64,000 bases of DNA from Acinetobacter sp. A2. GTDB taxonomy: Bacteria > Pseudomonadota > Gammaproteobacteria > Pseudomonadales > Moraxellaceae. The translations under genes were made by a program, and so were the position numbers. The stretch lies in assembly GCF_012371325.1 (NCBI RefSeq), contig NZ_JAAZQX010000002.1, forward strand, positions 112,815-176,814, given 5' to 3'. Below, one piece after another: positions 1 through 8,857 of this stretch. Every line of letters begins with the position of its first letter. Positions within the stretch are counted from its first letter, which is position 1. Under the pieces are notes generated by a model, which had not been told where the DNA came from, ran no database searches, and saw only the letters and a program-made list of their open reading frames with translations.

Positions 1-1330
1 TATTGAGCGATGCCACGACCACAATCAAGAGACATGGACGTAAAACCACACCCATTGAACCAGACATCGCTGTGGCAGCCAATGCAAACTGACGACGTCC
101 ACCTGCATTCCAAACCTCTTTATAAATAATCGCACCTGCAGCAATTACAAAAATACCCGATGCACCTGTATAGGCTGTTGGTAAGGCTGCTGCAATCAAA
201 ATCAACCATGTAAGGGTTTCTGGGGCAAGATGCCATGGACGCAAAATACTCAAGAACAAGTCGACAATTCGAGTTTGTTTCAGCAACATCCCCGCCCAAA
301 TAAACAGCGCCAAATTGAGGAAAATACTGGAGAATTCAACCAACTGCCCCAAGTAAATCCCTTGCCCCATCGGATAATCCATCAGGAAGGTGAAGGAAAA
401 GCCTGTACTAATCGCCATATACGCGTACAAAGGTACACTCAGGAAAGCCAACCCTAAACTGCCGCCCTCACGTGTCGGTGCAGGTGGTTTGAACAACTGA
501 AATAGGCTGATCAAGGTGAGCGTTGTAAACAAGATCATCCACAGCCAGTAAATAATCTGCATCTCGCTGCTCATCGGTACGCCCGAATTCAGCACAGAAC
601 GATATTGGCTAATACTTGATGCGGTCAAGAAACCATTTGCCACCAGCATTAAGGTCGAATACACCTTAAAATCAATTTTCGTGGCAGGCCCACGTAAACC
701 AATATGGTGGGTTTTTAAAGTGGCACTAATTGCCGCAAACACCACCATCAACACCAACAAAATAGCGCGATTTTCAGTACCAAATTTAAAGATGCCAAAA
801 AATGAGGTTTCTACCGTACGGTAGAGCGCTAAGCTTGGATGCGCTTGAATGTGCTGAATCGCTTGATCGTGAAATTGATATTTTTCTTCACAAATTTGTT
901 TAGCCGCCAAAATAGAAGAACGCACATCGGACTCTGAAGCTGTCCCAAAAATATCGGCAAACTCATCGGCAGCATTGGCCTGCATTTGTGCCTTCACCTG
1001 TGCATCTACATCGGGGTTGCGCTCACAATCGGGCGCTGTCGGTTCAGCGCGTAAAAATGAATATTGCATGCCTGTTGCAGGGTCGCCATATAAGCGCTCG
1101 CCCATACGCAACAACTGACCATGTACCATTTCACCGGTGCCAATAATCAAGGTAAGTAACAGTAAGATCAAAATAACGAATGTAGAAATCCATTCTGTCC
1201 ATATATGTCTGAGCAAAGCCAAGCCAGACCTGCGTTGTCCGTTATTGTGCATATATTGTCCTGTTTTTATTTTGCGCAGAAACCAAATCGCTCGAATCTC
1301 TGTCGGTTTTTCATCAATAGAAAAATCCAT
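1..1330 (-). CDS. TRAP transporter large permease (DctM-like), truncated by the window edge
   Basis: About 443 codons are visible and the C-terminus runs off the left edge. The translation has a first membrane segment near residues 48-64, a polar loop of roughly 120 residues containing Cys102 and Cys147, and then many hydrophobic segments. The last visible part, with TGASGIFVIAAGAIIY, ATAMSGSMGVVLRP and a preceding GGRRQFALA, resembles DctM large permeases of TRAP transporters, which import organic acids with a separate periplasmic binding protein. The start is the ATG at 1330 (MDFSIDEK); no strong ribosome site precedes it. A TatT-like lipoprotein lies upstream on the same strand and supports a TRAP locus. 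The substrate cannot be told. Family call is from pattern recognition. Confidence 0.7.
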   Translation of the reverse strand, partial: MDFSIDEKPTEIRAIWFLRKIKTGQYMHNNGQRRSGLALLRHIWTEWISTFVILILLLLTLIIGTGEMVHGQLLRMGERLYGDPATGMQYSFLRAEPTAPDCERNPDVDAQVKAQMQANAADEFADIFGTASESDVRSSILAAKQICEEKYQFHDQAIQHIQAHPSLALYRTVETSFFGIFKFGTENRAILLVLMVVFAAISATLKTHHIGLRGPATKIDFKVYSTLMLVANGFLTASSISQYRSVLNSGVPMSSEMQIIYWLWMILFTTLTLISLFQLFKPPAPTREGGSLGLAFLSVPLYAYMAISTGFSFTFLMDYPMGQGIYLGQLVEFSSIFLNLALFIWAGMLLKQTRIVDLFLSILRPWHLAPETLTWLILIAAALPTAYTGASGIFVIAAGAIIYKEVWNAGGRRQFALAATAMSGSMGVVLRPCLLIVVVASLN

Positions 1331-1467
1331 CTTCTATTGGGTTTTTTATATTCTGTTTAAATGTGCATCAAAGTAATGATCATTAAAATGACAATATAGA
1401 TTTTCTTTTTCGTTAAAATGGTCAACTGTCATACGGTTCGGTTGCTATCGTTGTATTGGAATATGCT

Positions 1468-2049
1468 TTATTTAGGGTCGATGCAATAGGCCCAAATAAT
1501 ATAGCCCAATGCAAAAAATACCCCCCAAATCACCCCCAGTAAATGCGCTTCAACTAAAACAGGGCTACCAATGAGTTCAGCTGTACCCAAACTGCCCATG
1601 GTATTTTCCCAGAATAGTTTTAGTAAAATCAGCGTCAATACCAAAGTGGCAAAACTACGTTCTTTTTTATAGAGTAAATAAACACAAGCTACGGCCACAT
1701 AAGCACCATGCAGCACACCAGACAGGCCTGCATAGGCATCAATATCGGCAAGAAAATAATAAAAACTCAAACTGATTGCAGGGGGTAACACCAAGAGCAG
1801 TGCGGCAAAGTGCCAGACTTTGGCATGTGGAAAAATAAAAGGTAAACAGGCAAAAGCAATCATGTTGAGTAAGTAATGTATCCAACCGACATGTACCCAA
1901 TGCCCTGTCCATAAACGCCAGAACTCATCCAACAAATGGCTAGACCAGTAAATAAAATGCTCTGCAAAGACCTGTAAGCATGCAGAAATTGACATACATG
2001 CCGCAATAAACACAATTTTTCGATTGAGAAATTGAGATGAATATTGCAT
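1468..2049 (-). CDS. rrtA: Rhombosortase (rhomboid-family intramembrane serine protease)
   Basis: This 193-residue, multi-pass membrane protein carries the rhomboid serine motif GLSGVLHG with the presumed nucleophile at Ser110 and a histidine at 169 (VEAHLLG) completing the dyad. The WTGHWVHVGWIHYLLNM stretch near residues 47-63 matches the N-terminal signature of rhomboids. The short length and the GVLHG form point to rhombosortases, which cleave proteins carrying a C-terminal GlyGly-CTERM tail before surface delivery in bacteria with type II secretion. It lies between a TRAP permease and a TatT-like lipoprotein on the same strand. No protein in this window shows an obvious GlyGly-CTERM tail, so its substrate is elsewhere. 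An ordinary small rhomboid protease is the alternative. Confidence 0.72.
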   Translation of the reverse strand: MQYSSQFLNRKIVFIAACMSISACLQVFAEHFIYWSSHLLDEFWRLWTGHWVHVGWIHYLLNMIAFACLPFIFPHAKVWHFAALLLVLPPAISLSFYYFLADIDAYAGLSGVLHGAYVAVACVYLLYKKERSFATLVLTLILLKLFWENTMGSLGTAELIGSPVLVEAHLLGVIWGVFFALGYIIWAYCIDPK

Positions 2050-2153
2050 AGGTAACTTTGCCCTCCAGTTATTCTTATTATGTCCTGATATTCAACAATG
2101 CTTGCCCAATGTGAATACAACAACAATTCAGATTGGGCAAAGTTGCTTACAGT

Positions 2154-3206
2154 TTACAGTTGTGCTGCGGTATCCTCATTAAACAAATCATCTAATTCTG
2201 ATGAGTTGTCCTGTTCATCCCAGAAGCGCTTCATTGCATCATCATTACCACGGATTCCTGTATTTTCTGTCCAATAACGGTCAGAAATTCCTTGTACCAT
2301 GCTTCCGGCCATGGCATCAATCAGTTTAAATTGTGGATTGACAGGTTTTTCGTCACTGCGAGCATTAGCAAAAGATTTTAAAGCATCCCGAATTTTGGCA
2401 TCTTCACCACTGGCTTGCGCAGCAACTGCATACAAAGCATGAGATAAACGTACACCTTTGGCTTCGCCAATTTGCATGGATTGTTTTAAGGTTTGATACG
2501 GATCAGGTTTACCATCTCCTGCACCTGGCAATAAGGTCCAAATTACTGCACGGGTGGCTTCAGGTGCACCCCAGAATTTTTCATTGTTTAAACAGGTCAT
2601 TCCACGTTCAACAATTGCTGCAATATCTTTAGGTACATGCACAGCACCGCCTGAATTAATATCATTGGTCATGGCTTGTAAACCACTGAGCATGCCCAGC
2701 ATATATACGGTTTGTTCAATATCGCCGTTCATTTTAGGGCAGCCTTCTCCTAAGGCTTTTCTATATTTCTTTTCCCAACGATGCTGAAACAGTTGATAAC
2801 CCGTATATTGGCGTTGTGCTGCCAATGCTGCCCAGCGTTTTTGCTGAATACGCGCATCTTGTGCCTCTGACACCTGCCCTGCTTTGGCCGCACGTAAATA
2901 GCGCAGCTCTGCATCCAAGGCTTTTTCTTCAGCACAAATTCCTGCAGCCGAGTACATCAATACTGCAACACGTGTCGGGTCTGCACCCATGTCTTTGGTG
3001 GCCATAATGGCTGGTGTAAGTGAGTTACCAGAATTACACACCATTTCAGCATCTTCCATGGCCAAAATTGGCGGCACAATATGCTTTTCAGTAAAACCAA
3101 GCGCGACATTCGCTCCCGTTTTAACCACTTGTGAACAACCTGATAATAATAAACTTGTGATTGCGAATACGGCCACACCCTGGCCTATTTTTTGGACTTG
3201 CGACAT
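2154..3206 (-). CDS. Lipoprotein, likely TRAP-associated TatT component
   Basis: The 350-residue product begins MSQVQKIGQG, has a hydrophobic signal and a lipobox LLSGC with Cys24 as the lipidation site. The start at 3206 was chosen because GAGGACAGG lies just before it; longer in-frame starts exist up to 3251 but lack this. The mature part is predicted to be helical, with several cysteines and alanine-rich segments. The presence of a TRAP permease on the same strand nearby suggests the TatT family, periplasmic lipoproteins that assist TRAP transporters. That family call rests on general resemblance and context, and the safe description is a conserved Acinetobacter lipoprotein. Confidence 0.6.
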   Translation of the reverse strand: MSQVQKIGQGVAVFAITSLLLSGCSQVVKTGANVALGFTEKHIVPPILAMEDAEMVCNSGNSLTPAIMATKDMGADPTRVAVLMYSAAGICAEEKALDAELRYLRAAKAGQVSEAQDARIQQKRWAALAAQRQYTGYQLFQHRWEKKYRKALGEGCPKMNGDIEQTVYMLGMLSGLQAMTNDINSGGAVHVPKDIAAIVERGMTCLNNEKFWGAPEATRAVIWTLLPGAGDGKPDPYQTLKQSMQIGEAKGVRLSHALYAVAAQASGEDAKIRDALKSFANARSDEKPVNPQFKLIDAMAGSMVQGISDRYWTENTGIRGNDDAMKRFWDEQDNSSELDDLFNEDTAAQL

Positions 3207-3364
3207 TTTCCTGTCCTCTATAATTGTGTTTATGTCCATTGTAACAAACATAGCAGAAGCAATATCTGAATAAAAGCATCTTGCTTCAGCTTCAGATAGA
3301 TAACTTTGCCATGTTTTTCAGTCTTGAAAATTGACTGTAATCTGTCATCCGACAAAATTTAGGC

Positions 3365-3404
3365 AAAAAAAAGTAGCATTGCGACGGTTCAGCACATGCT
3401 ACTT
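3365..3404 (-). terminator. Rho-independent terminator in the gap after ygfX
   Basis: On the minus strand AAGTAGCAT and ATGCTACTT form a 9-bp stem (arms 3371-3379 and 3396-3404), followed by a run of at least six T. It sits about 250 bp downstream of the ygfX stop, so it ends either that transcript or a separate short RNA. Confidence 0.7.
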
Positions 3405-3432
3405 ATTAACTGGTACCCGCTTACGCGGTATA
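3365..3432 (-). ncRNA. Candidate small RNA of about 60-70 nt
   Basis: The gap 3207-3651 holds no credible gene. Just before the terminator, the minus strand has a compact GC-rich hairpin with a GUAA (GNRA-type) loop: TACCGC, GTAA, then GCGGGTA with one bulged base. The upstream DNA is very AT-rich and contains TTGTAA and TATTTA at 17-bp spacing, a weak promoter candidate. A GNRA hairpin followed by a terminator is a shape seen in small regulatory RNAs. It could also simply be the 3' end of the ygfX message. No homology is claimed. Confidence 0.25.
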
Positions 3433-3651
3433 AATAAAAAATCTTTCAACAAATTACAATCCAATCATTTCATTGATCTGAAATGTATTGCTCTACACTT
3501 GTCTGGAATCAATATAACCAAAAACAGGGATAAGGTTAATCTTTTTTGCCAATTTAAAATGACTGATTAGAGCACAAAAAGTGAGTGATTTTTTTATCTT
3601 TATGATAATTATGTTTTTTTATTTTATTAAAAATATACAAATGTCCGAAAA

Positions 3652-4092
3652 CTAGAGCATTTTCGCCAATACTTTAAGTGCTTTCCATTCGGCAGTAGAA
3701 ACTTGATCACACCAAATCACAGCAGGTTTTAATGCCTTCTGAAAATACAGCACAATATAAATTTGATGATCAACGACTTGCCGCAACTGTACGCGACGAA
3801 TTTCTGTTTGCTGCGGTGTCGTTTTTCTTAGTGTTTTTATATGCTGTGATGCTGCCTGCGGAGCAAAATAGGCAATCGACCATTCATGTTCATCTAACTG
3901 ATCTAAACTCAGGATGCGATTGCTCTTTAAAAATTTGAAATAGGCTCCGCCTAAAATTAGACAACAACAAAGCCATAGCCATGTTGCTAAAACCTGTGCC
4001 AAAAGCAGCACAATCACACTTCCAACCATCAGCTGAAACAGCAAAGCCAAACGACTGCGTTTCAGCTGAATTTGCTGTTTAGCCATGTACAT
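3652..4092 (-). CDS. YgfX (CptA)-like inner-membrane protein
   Basis: The 146-residue protein has a basic N-terminus (KQQIQLKRSRLA), two adjacent hydrophobic segments around residues 16-52, and a soluble C-terminal half. This is the topology of YgfX, the partner encoded next to SdhE in many proteobacteria and reported in E. coli as a toxin-like protein affecting cell shape. The pairing with the upstream sdhE gene, whose last codons overlap its start, is the main evidence. Two ATG codons (4092 and 4086) both lie inside the sdhE end, so the exact start is open. Translational coupling is likely. Sequence similarity alone would be weak. Confidence 0.65.
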   Translation of the reverse strand: MYMAKQQIQLKRSRLALLFQLMVGSVIVLLLAQVLATWLWLCCCLILGGAYFKFLKSNRILSLDQLDEHEWSIAYFAPQAASQHIKTLRKTTPQQTEIRRVQLRQVVDHQIYIVLYFQKALKPAVIWCDQVSTAEWKALKVLAKML

Positions 4093-4336
4093 AATTTTTG
4101 AGTTTTTGAATAAAGTCTTTTAACTCAGGGCGTGGCGGCTCAGCTACTTCCATAAACCAGTCCAGTAAGTCTGGGTCTTCCTGTGCAACCAAATCGGCAA
4201 ACATTTGTTTTTCTTCTGCGCTGGCATTTAGATAATGATTTTTTACATACGGGTCAAAGTAGACATCAATTTCCTTTAAACCACGACGGGCGCGGTAAAT
4301 GACTTTACGTTCTTCTAAGCTGATGTCTTCACTCAT
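4079..4336 (-). CDS. sdhE: Succinate dehydrogenase assembly factor SdhE
   Basis: The 85-residue acidic protein contains the RGLKE version of the conserved RGxxE motif near residues 18-22, needed by SdhE/Sdh5 to help attach FAD covalently to the flavoprotein subunit of succinate dehydrogenase and fumarate reductase. Length and the DLLDWFME segment near the middle match the family. A good ribosome site (GGGGAA) precedes the ATG. It overlaps the downstream ygfX start, as in other proteobacteria. The sdh genes themselves are not in this window. Confidence 0.9.
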   Translation of the reverse strand: MSEDISLEERKVIYRARRGLKEIDVYFDPYVKNHYLNASAEEKQMFADLVAQEDPDLLDWFMEVAEPPRPELKDFIQKLKNYVHG

Positions 4337-4521
4337 AGTTATTCCCCATTCAAATTAAACTCCAGCTAGTTTAACCGACCCCTTTTAAAGTTTCGATGAC
4401 TTTTGTGCAGCATTGACCAAAAGCATCATTCTGTCTGCTGAATTAAGCATTCTGCACCTTGTTCAGCTTAAGTAACTCTTCTAAGGTGAATTTAAAACAA
4501 CACCATCAGGAAGATGACCCT

Positions 4522-5694
4522 ATGCAATCTGCTGCAATTCGTCCCATTCAAAATATGTTGCCACGAACTTTATTTAATGCTGAACATGAAAGTTTTCGTG
4601 ATTTAGTGCGCAAATTTTATCTGCAAGAGGTGATTCCGCATACAGAAAGATTTGAAGCACAACAGCATGTAGACCGTGAACTTTGGCAAAAAGCAGGTGC
4701 ATTGGGTTTACTGTGCAGCACCATGCCTGAACAGTATGGAGGTTCAGCGGTAAACCGTTTATACAGCATGATTCTACTTGAAGAACAAGCCTATGCAGGT
4801 GACAGTGCTACAGGATTTTCACTGCACTCAGATATTGTTGCAAATTACATCAACAACTTTGGGACTGACGCGCAAAAACAGCATTGGTTAGCACGAATGG
4901 CCACGGGTGAAGTCATTACCGCCATTGCCATGACCGAACCAGGCACAGGTTCGGACTTACAAGCAGTGCGTACAACTGCAGTAATAGATGGTGATGACTA
5001 TGTGATTAACGGTTCTAAAATTTTTATTACCAATGGCTATTTGTGCGATATGGCTATCGTAGTTTGTAAAACAGGCAATACCGATAAAGGCTCGGCAAAT
5101 TTATCTTTAATTATGGTCGAAGCAGATCGAGTCGGTTTTAGCAAAGGCAAACCACTGAATAAAATTGGAATGAAAGGCCAAGACACTTGTGAGCTGTTTT
5201 TTGACAATGTTCGCGTACCACGAGCGAATTTACTCGGCACTGAAGGCGCAGGGTTTATGCTACTCATGCAAGAACTGGCTTGGGAACGTTTGATCGTCGC
5301 TATTCTGTGCCAAGCTGGCGCAGAAGCTGCCTTTGCACACACTTTGCAATATACCCAACAACGACATGCCTTTGGTAAAAGCTTGAAAAGTTTTCAAAAT
5401 ACGCGTTTTAAACTAGCAGAGCTGCGTACAGAAATCGATTTCTGCCGTACTTTTGTCGATGGCTGCATGCAACTGCAACTGAATAATCAACTCAGCGTAG
5501 AAGCGGCTGCAGCGGCAAAATACAAAGTTTCAGAACTGTATTCCAAAGTGGTCGATGAATGCTTACAACTACATGGTGGTTATGGCTATATGTTGGAATA
5601 TCCAATTGCACGTGCCTATTTAGACAATCGTGCCAATCGTATTTATGCAGGCAGCAATGAAATTATGAAGGAGTTGATTGCACGTTCTTTATAG
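4522..5694 (+). CDS. Acyl-CoA dehydrogenase family protein (about 390 aa)
   Basis: The product has the usual acyl-CoA dehydrogenase order: an N-terminal helical domain, a beta domain with AMTEPGTGSDLQAV and the following GSKIFITNG, then a C-terminal helical domain with QRHAFGKSL and LQLHGGYGY. YAGSNEIMKELIA is at the end. These are FAD-dependent soluble enzymes that desaturate acyl-CoA thioesters at the alpha-beta bond. Start at 4522 (MQSAAIRP) was preferred because AGGA lies 10 bp upstream; an in-frame start 63 bp earlier would add residues unlike the family. It stands alone on the plus strand between sdhE and the converging almA. The chain-length or branched-chain preference is unknown. Confidence 0.9.
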   Translation: MQSAAIRPIQNMLPRTLFNAEHESFRDLVRKFYLQEVIPHTERFEAQQHVDRELWQKAGALGLLCSTMPEQYGGSAVNRLYSMILLEEQAYAGDSATGFSLHSDIVANYINNFGTDAQKQHWLARMATGEVITAIAMTEPGTGSDLQAVRTTAVIDGDDYVINGSKIFITNGYLCDMAIVVCKTGNTDKGSANLSLIMVEADRVGFSKGKPLNKIGMKGQDTCELFFDNVRVPRANLLGTEGAGFMLLMQELAWERLIVAILCQAGAEAAFAHTLQYTQQRHAFGKSLKSFQNTRFKLAELRTEIDFCRTFVDGCMQLQLNNQLSVEAAAAAKYKVSELYSKVVDECLQLHGGYGYMLEYPIARAYLDNRANRIYAGSNEIMKELIARSL

Positions 5695-5756
5695 AGCATC
5701 GATCCATGCAGAGAATTTGGTGCAAGCGTATCTTGCATACACTTGCACCATAAGTT

Positions 5757-7247
5757 TTAAGACACTAATTTCGGCTTACGCTGCTGCACTGGTGCCTGTT
5801 TTTTGAATTTTAAAATACCATCTTCAAAACTGGCTTGTTTCAATGTTTTACGATCTTTCAAATAGTTATTGGTCACACGCCATGGTGCATGTTTGCCTTG
5901 TTTCGGCATCACATCGGCAGCCCGGGCAATGTAGCCTGAACTCAAACTGCCCATCACCGTATCTTCCAACAACTCAGTTTGATCACCTTGTGGGATGACC
6001 TCATCATAGCCTTGTTGATCCATATAGTTGAATAAACGACAGATATAATCCGCGGCAACATCCACTTTTAAAGTCCAAGACGCATTGATATAACCAATAA
6101 TTAACGCCATATTCGGTACATCACTCACCATTACGCCCTGATAAAGCATGTGCTTCGAGGTATCCATTGGCTGACCGTCAATTGTGGCTTGTATGCCCCC
6201 TAGAATCTGAATGTTCAAGCCTGTTGCAGACACAATAATATCTGCGTCTAAATGCTTACCTGATTTTAATTGCACCCCTGTTTCGGTAAATTGCACGATA
6301 TGATCCGTTTCAATTGATGCATGGCCTTCACGTAAAATGGTAAATAAATCTCCATCAGGCACGACACATAAGCGTTGATCCCACGGATTATAATGCGGCG
6401 TGAAATGTTTCATGTCGACTTTGCCTTTGAGCTGCATCTGAATCGACTTTAATAACAAAGTGCGGAGCAATTTTGGTTGCTTTTGTGCCAAGGCATAAAT
6501 GGCACGCTGCATGCCAATGTTACGTGCACGTATAATTTTATAAGCAACATCTTCAGGTAAAACCTTACGCATCTGCTCGTAAACAAAATCCATAGCAGGC
6601 ACAGATGCAATATAGGTTGGAGAGCGCTGCAACATCGTTACATGCGCTGCACCTCCTTTAACCATGGCAGGTACTAAAGTAATTGCCGTTGCTCCACTGC
6701 CAATAATGAGAACTTTTTTACCACGATAATCAAAATTTTCAGGCCAATGCTGCGGATGAATAAAAGTGCCTTTAAACGCTGCTTGATTTGGAAACTCAGG
6801 TTGAAAGCCCTGATCATAGTTATAATAACCAGTACAACCGAGTACAAAATTAGCTACCCAAGTTTCAATCTGCTGGGCTGCATTTTCGATTTTTAACATC
6901 CATTTACGCGCTTGGCTGTCATAGTTAGCAGATAACACGCGATGCTGAAAATGAATTTTACTGTTTAATGATTTTTCTTGAATAACTTCAGCCAAATAAC
7001 CTTTGATTGATGCGCCATCCGCCAGTACATTGGTTTTTTTCCAAGGTTTAAAGTTATAGCCAAAAGTAGACATATCCGAATCTGAACGAATACCAGGATA
7101 TTGAAATAAGTCCCACGTTCCACCAAAACTTTGGCGACGCTCAATAATCTCAAAAGAACGCTGCGGGCAATGTTGCGTGAGGTGTGCAGCCAAACCAATA
7201 CCCGAAATACCTGCCCCGATAATTAAAATATCAACCTGCTTATCCAT
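5757..7247 (-). CDS. almA: Flavin-binding monooxygenase AlmA (long-chain alkane oxidation)
   Basis: The 496-residue protein has an FAD Rossmann motif GAGISGIG at residues 11-18, the Baeyer-Villiger fingerprint FxGxxxHxxxW at 158-168, and an NADPH Rossmann motif GSGATA near 183-188. Much of the sequence, such as MLYQGVMVSDVPNMALIIGYINASW, is what I remember of AlmA from Acinetobacter, reported to be needed for growth on very long n-alkanes; note that this residue run is quoted only in part elsewhere. The neighbouring ribosomal rplQ gene is the arrangement I recall for A. baylyi. No strong ribosome site is visible before the ATG. A palindrome lies 46-65 bp upstream. An EthA-like ketone monooxygenase is the alternative. 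Confidence 0.85.
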   Translation of the reverse strand: MDKQVDILIIGAGISGIGLAAHLTQHCPQRSFEIIERRQSFGGTWDLFQYPGIRSDSDMSTFGYNFKPWKKTNVLADGASIKGYLAEVIQEKSLNSKIHFQHRVLSANYDSQARKWMLKIENAAQQIETWVANFVLGCTGYYNYDQGFQPEFPNQAAFKGTFIHPQHWPENFDYRGKKVLIIGSGATAITLVPAMVKGGAAHVTMLQRSPTYIASVPAMDFVYEQMRKVLPEDVAYKIIRARNIGMQRAIYALAQKQPKLLRTLLLKSIQMQLKGKVDMKHFTPHYNPWDQRLCVVPDGDLFTILREGHASIETDHIVQFTETGVQLKSGKHLDADIIVSATGLNIQILGGIQATIDGQPMDTSKHMLYQGVMVSDVPNMALIIGYINASWTLKVDVAADYICRLFNYMDQQGYDEVIPQGDQTELLEDTVMGSLSSGYIARAADVMPKQGKHAPWRVTNNYLKDRKTLKQASFEDGILKFKKQAPVQQRKPKLVS

Positions 7248-7292
7248 GTTTTATTGTCCAGTTTGAATGATGATTTTTATTAAAACACATAT

Positions 7293-7312
7293 TTGACAAT
7301 ACACAATGTCAA
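7293..7312 (-). promoter_or_regulatory. Palindromic candidate operator upstream of almA
   Basis: Arms TTGACA (7293-7298) and TGTCAA (7307-7312) are exact inverted repeats separated by 8 bp, starting 46 bp before the almA ATG. Read on the minus strand, the outer arm is also a consensus -35 hexamer, but no good -10 is found at 17 bp (TGTGTT). The shape suits a dimeric repressor such as a TetR-type protein. No regulator gene is adjacent, so the identity is open. Confidence 0.4.
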
Positions 7313-7391
7313 GTTTAAAAAAAGAAGCTTAAATTCTTATCATTTCAGGACAATTTTAGATAATCAGCATGCTTGAAAAATTTACAGGCAT

Positions 7392-7421
7392 AAAAAAAGA
7401 CCGGTAAAACCGGTCTTTTTC
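7392..7421 (-). terminator. Terminator of the ribosomal supercluster after rplQ
   Basis: AAAAAGACCGG (7394-7404) and CCGGTCTTTTT (7410-7420) form an 11-bp stem with a 5-base loop, with T runs on both strands. It lies 28 bp beyond the rplQ stop and ends the S10-spc-alpha transcription unit, separating it from almA. Confidence 0.9.
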
Positions 7422-7448
7422 GAACAACGTGCGTTATTCTTGGCGAAA

Positions 7449-7814
7449 TTATTTAACTTCGCGATCTACTAGCTCAACGTAAGCCATCGGTGCAGCATCA
7501 CCTGCACGGAAGCCCGCTTTAAGAACACGTAGATAACCGCCGTTACGTTCTTTGTAACGAGGGCCAAGAACGGTAAATAATTTACCAACAGTTGCTGCTG
7601 AACGAGTACGAGCAAACGCCAAACGACGGTTTGCTACTGTATCGTTTTTAGCTAAAGTGATTAAAGGCTCAGCAACACGACGTAATTCTTTTGCTTTAGG
7701 AACAGTCGTTTTGATTAACTCGTGTTCGAACAAAGAATTAGCCAAGTTTTGGAACATCGCTTTGCGATGGCTGCTTGTACGGCCTAATTTCACACCACTA
7801 TTACGATGACGCAT
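7449..7814 (-). CDS. rplQ: 50S ribosomal protein L17
   Basis: The 121-residue basic protein starts [20 protein letters not shown], the hallmark N-terminus of bacterial L17, and ends with the usual [12 protein letters not shown] segment. L17 is a large-subunit protein near the exit tunnel. It is the last gene of the alpha operon, 18 bp after rpoA, and a strong terminator follows, as in E. coli. Confidence 0.98.
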   Translation of the reverse strand: MRHRNSGVKLGRTSSHRKAMFQNLANSLFEHELIKTTVPKAKELRRVAEPLITLAKNDTVANRRLAFARTRSAATVGKLFTVLGPRYKERNGGYLRVLKAGFRAGDAAPMAYVELVDREVK

Positions 7815-7832
7815 GGTGATAGTCCTACTTAA

Positions 7833-8840
7833 TTAACGGCTACGATAGGCGAAACGATCGTCCATACGGAGACTAGCTGGTGGCCAGTTCTCTAAACGCA
7901 TGCCGAGCTGTAAGCCTTTTGAAGCCAGAACATCTTTGATCTCTGTAAGCGATTTTTTACCCAAGTTAGGCGTTTTAAGTAGCTCAACTTCAGTACGCTG
8001 TACAAGATCACCAATGTAGTAAATATTTTCTGCTTTCAAACAGTTAGCAGAACGAACAGTAAGCTCTAGATCATCTACTGGACGAAGCAAGATTGGATCA
8101 ACTTCTTCACGAGGCTCTTGAGCAACAGGAGCTTGATCTTTCTGAAGATCAACAAAAATTGCAATTTGTTGTTGCAAGATTGTTGCCGCTTTGCGGATTA
8201 CTTCTTCTGGATCTACAGTTCCGTTGGTTTCAAGATCAATGACCAACTTGTCAAGGTCAGTACGTTGTTCTACACGCGCATTTTCTACGATGTAAGACAC
8301 ACGTTTGATTGGGCTATAAGAAGCATCTAACTGCAAACGACCTACAGGGCGAGTTTCGCCTTCTGGGAAACGTGAGTCAGATGTTTCATAACCACGGCCT
8401 TGAGCAACTTTCAGGCGCATTTTTAAATTGCCTGTAGCACTTAACGTGCCGATCAAGTGTTCAGGGTTAACCACTTCAACATTATGTGGTAAACGAAGGT
8501 CTGCAGCAGTTACATCGCCTGGACCTTGTTTTTCCAATGTCAAATAAGCTTCATTTTGATCGAACAGCTTAATAGACAATCCTTTCAGGTTCAGCAAGAG
8601 CTCGACGATGTCCTGCTGCAAGCCTTCCAAAGTACTGTACTCGTGCTCGACACCTTCAATTTCAACTTCTACCACAGCTGCGCCAGGTAAAGAAGAAAGA
8701 AGGATGCGACGTAAAGCATTACCAAGAGTATGACCAAAGCCACGCTCTAATGGTTCTAGAATAACTTTTGCCGAGGTCCCGCTTGCCGCTTCGACCTTGA
8801 TCGCTTGCGGAGTAAGAAACTCATTTGCAGTACGCGTCAT
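7833..8840 (-). CDS. rpoA: DNA-directed RNA polymerase subunit alpha
   Basis: At 335 residues it has the full two-domain form. The N-terminal domain (to about residue 235), with [18 protein letters not shown] near 33-50, dimerises and scaffolds beta and beta-prime. After a linker rich in Gln, Pro and Glu, the C-terminal domain (about 250-325) carries the [18 protein letters not shown] helix-hairpin-helix that contacts UP elements and activators. It lies between rpsD and rplQ in the alpha operon, which ties polymerase supply to ribosome synthesis. Confidence 0.98.
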   Translation of the reverse strand: MTRTANEFLTPQAIKVEAASGTSAKVILEPLERGFGHTLGNALRRILLSSLPGAAVVEVEIEGVEHEYSTLEGLQQDIVELLLNLKGLSIKLFDQNEAYLTLEKQGPGDVTAADLRLPHNVEVVNPEHLIGTLSATGNLKMRLKVAQGRGYETSDSRFPEGETRPVGRLQLDASYSPIKRVSYIVENARVEQRTDLDKLVIDLETNGTVDPEEVIRKAATILQQQIAIFVDLQKDQAPVAQEPREEVDPILLRPVDDLELTVRSANCLKAENIYYIGDLVQRTEVELLKTPNLGKKSLTEIKDVLASKGLQLGMRLENWPPASLRMDDRFAYRSR

Positions 8841-8857
8841 TATTGCTACCTCAAGGA

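Noticed and set aside
230..457. 75-codon plus-strand open frame at the left end
   Set aside because: Shadow of the TRAP permease on the other strand.
3331..3570. 79-codon plus-strand open frame in the gap after the TatT-like gene
   Set aside because: No ribosome site, composition like non-coding DNA, and it runs through a hairpin terminator.
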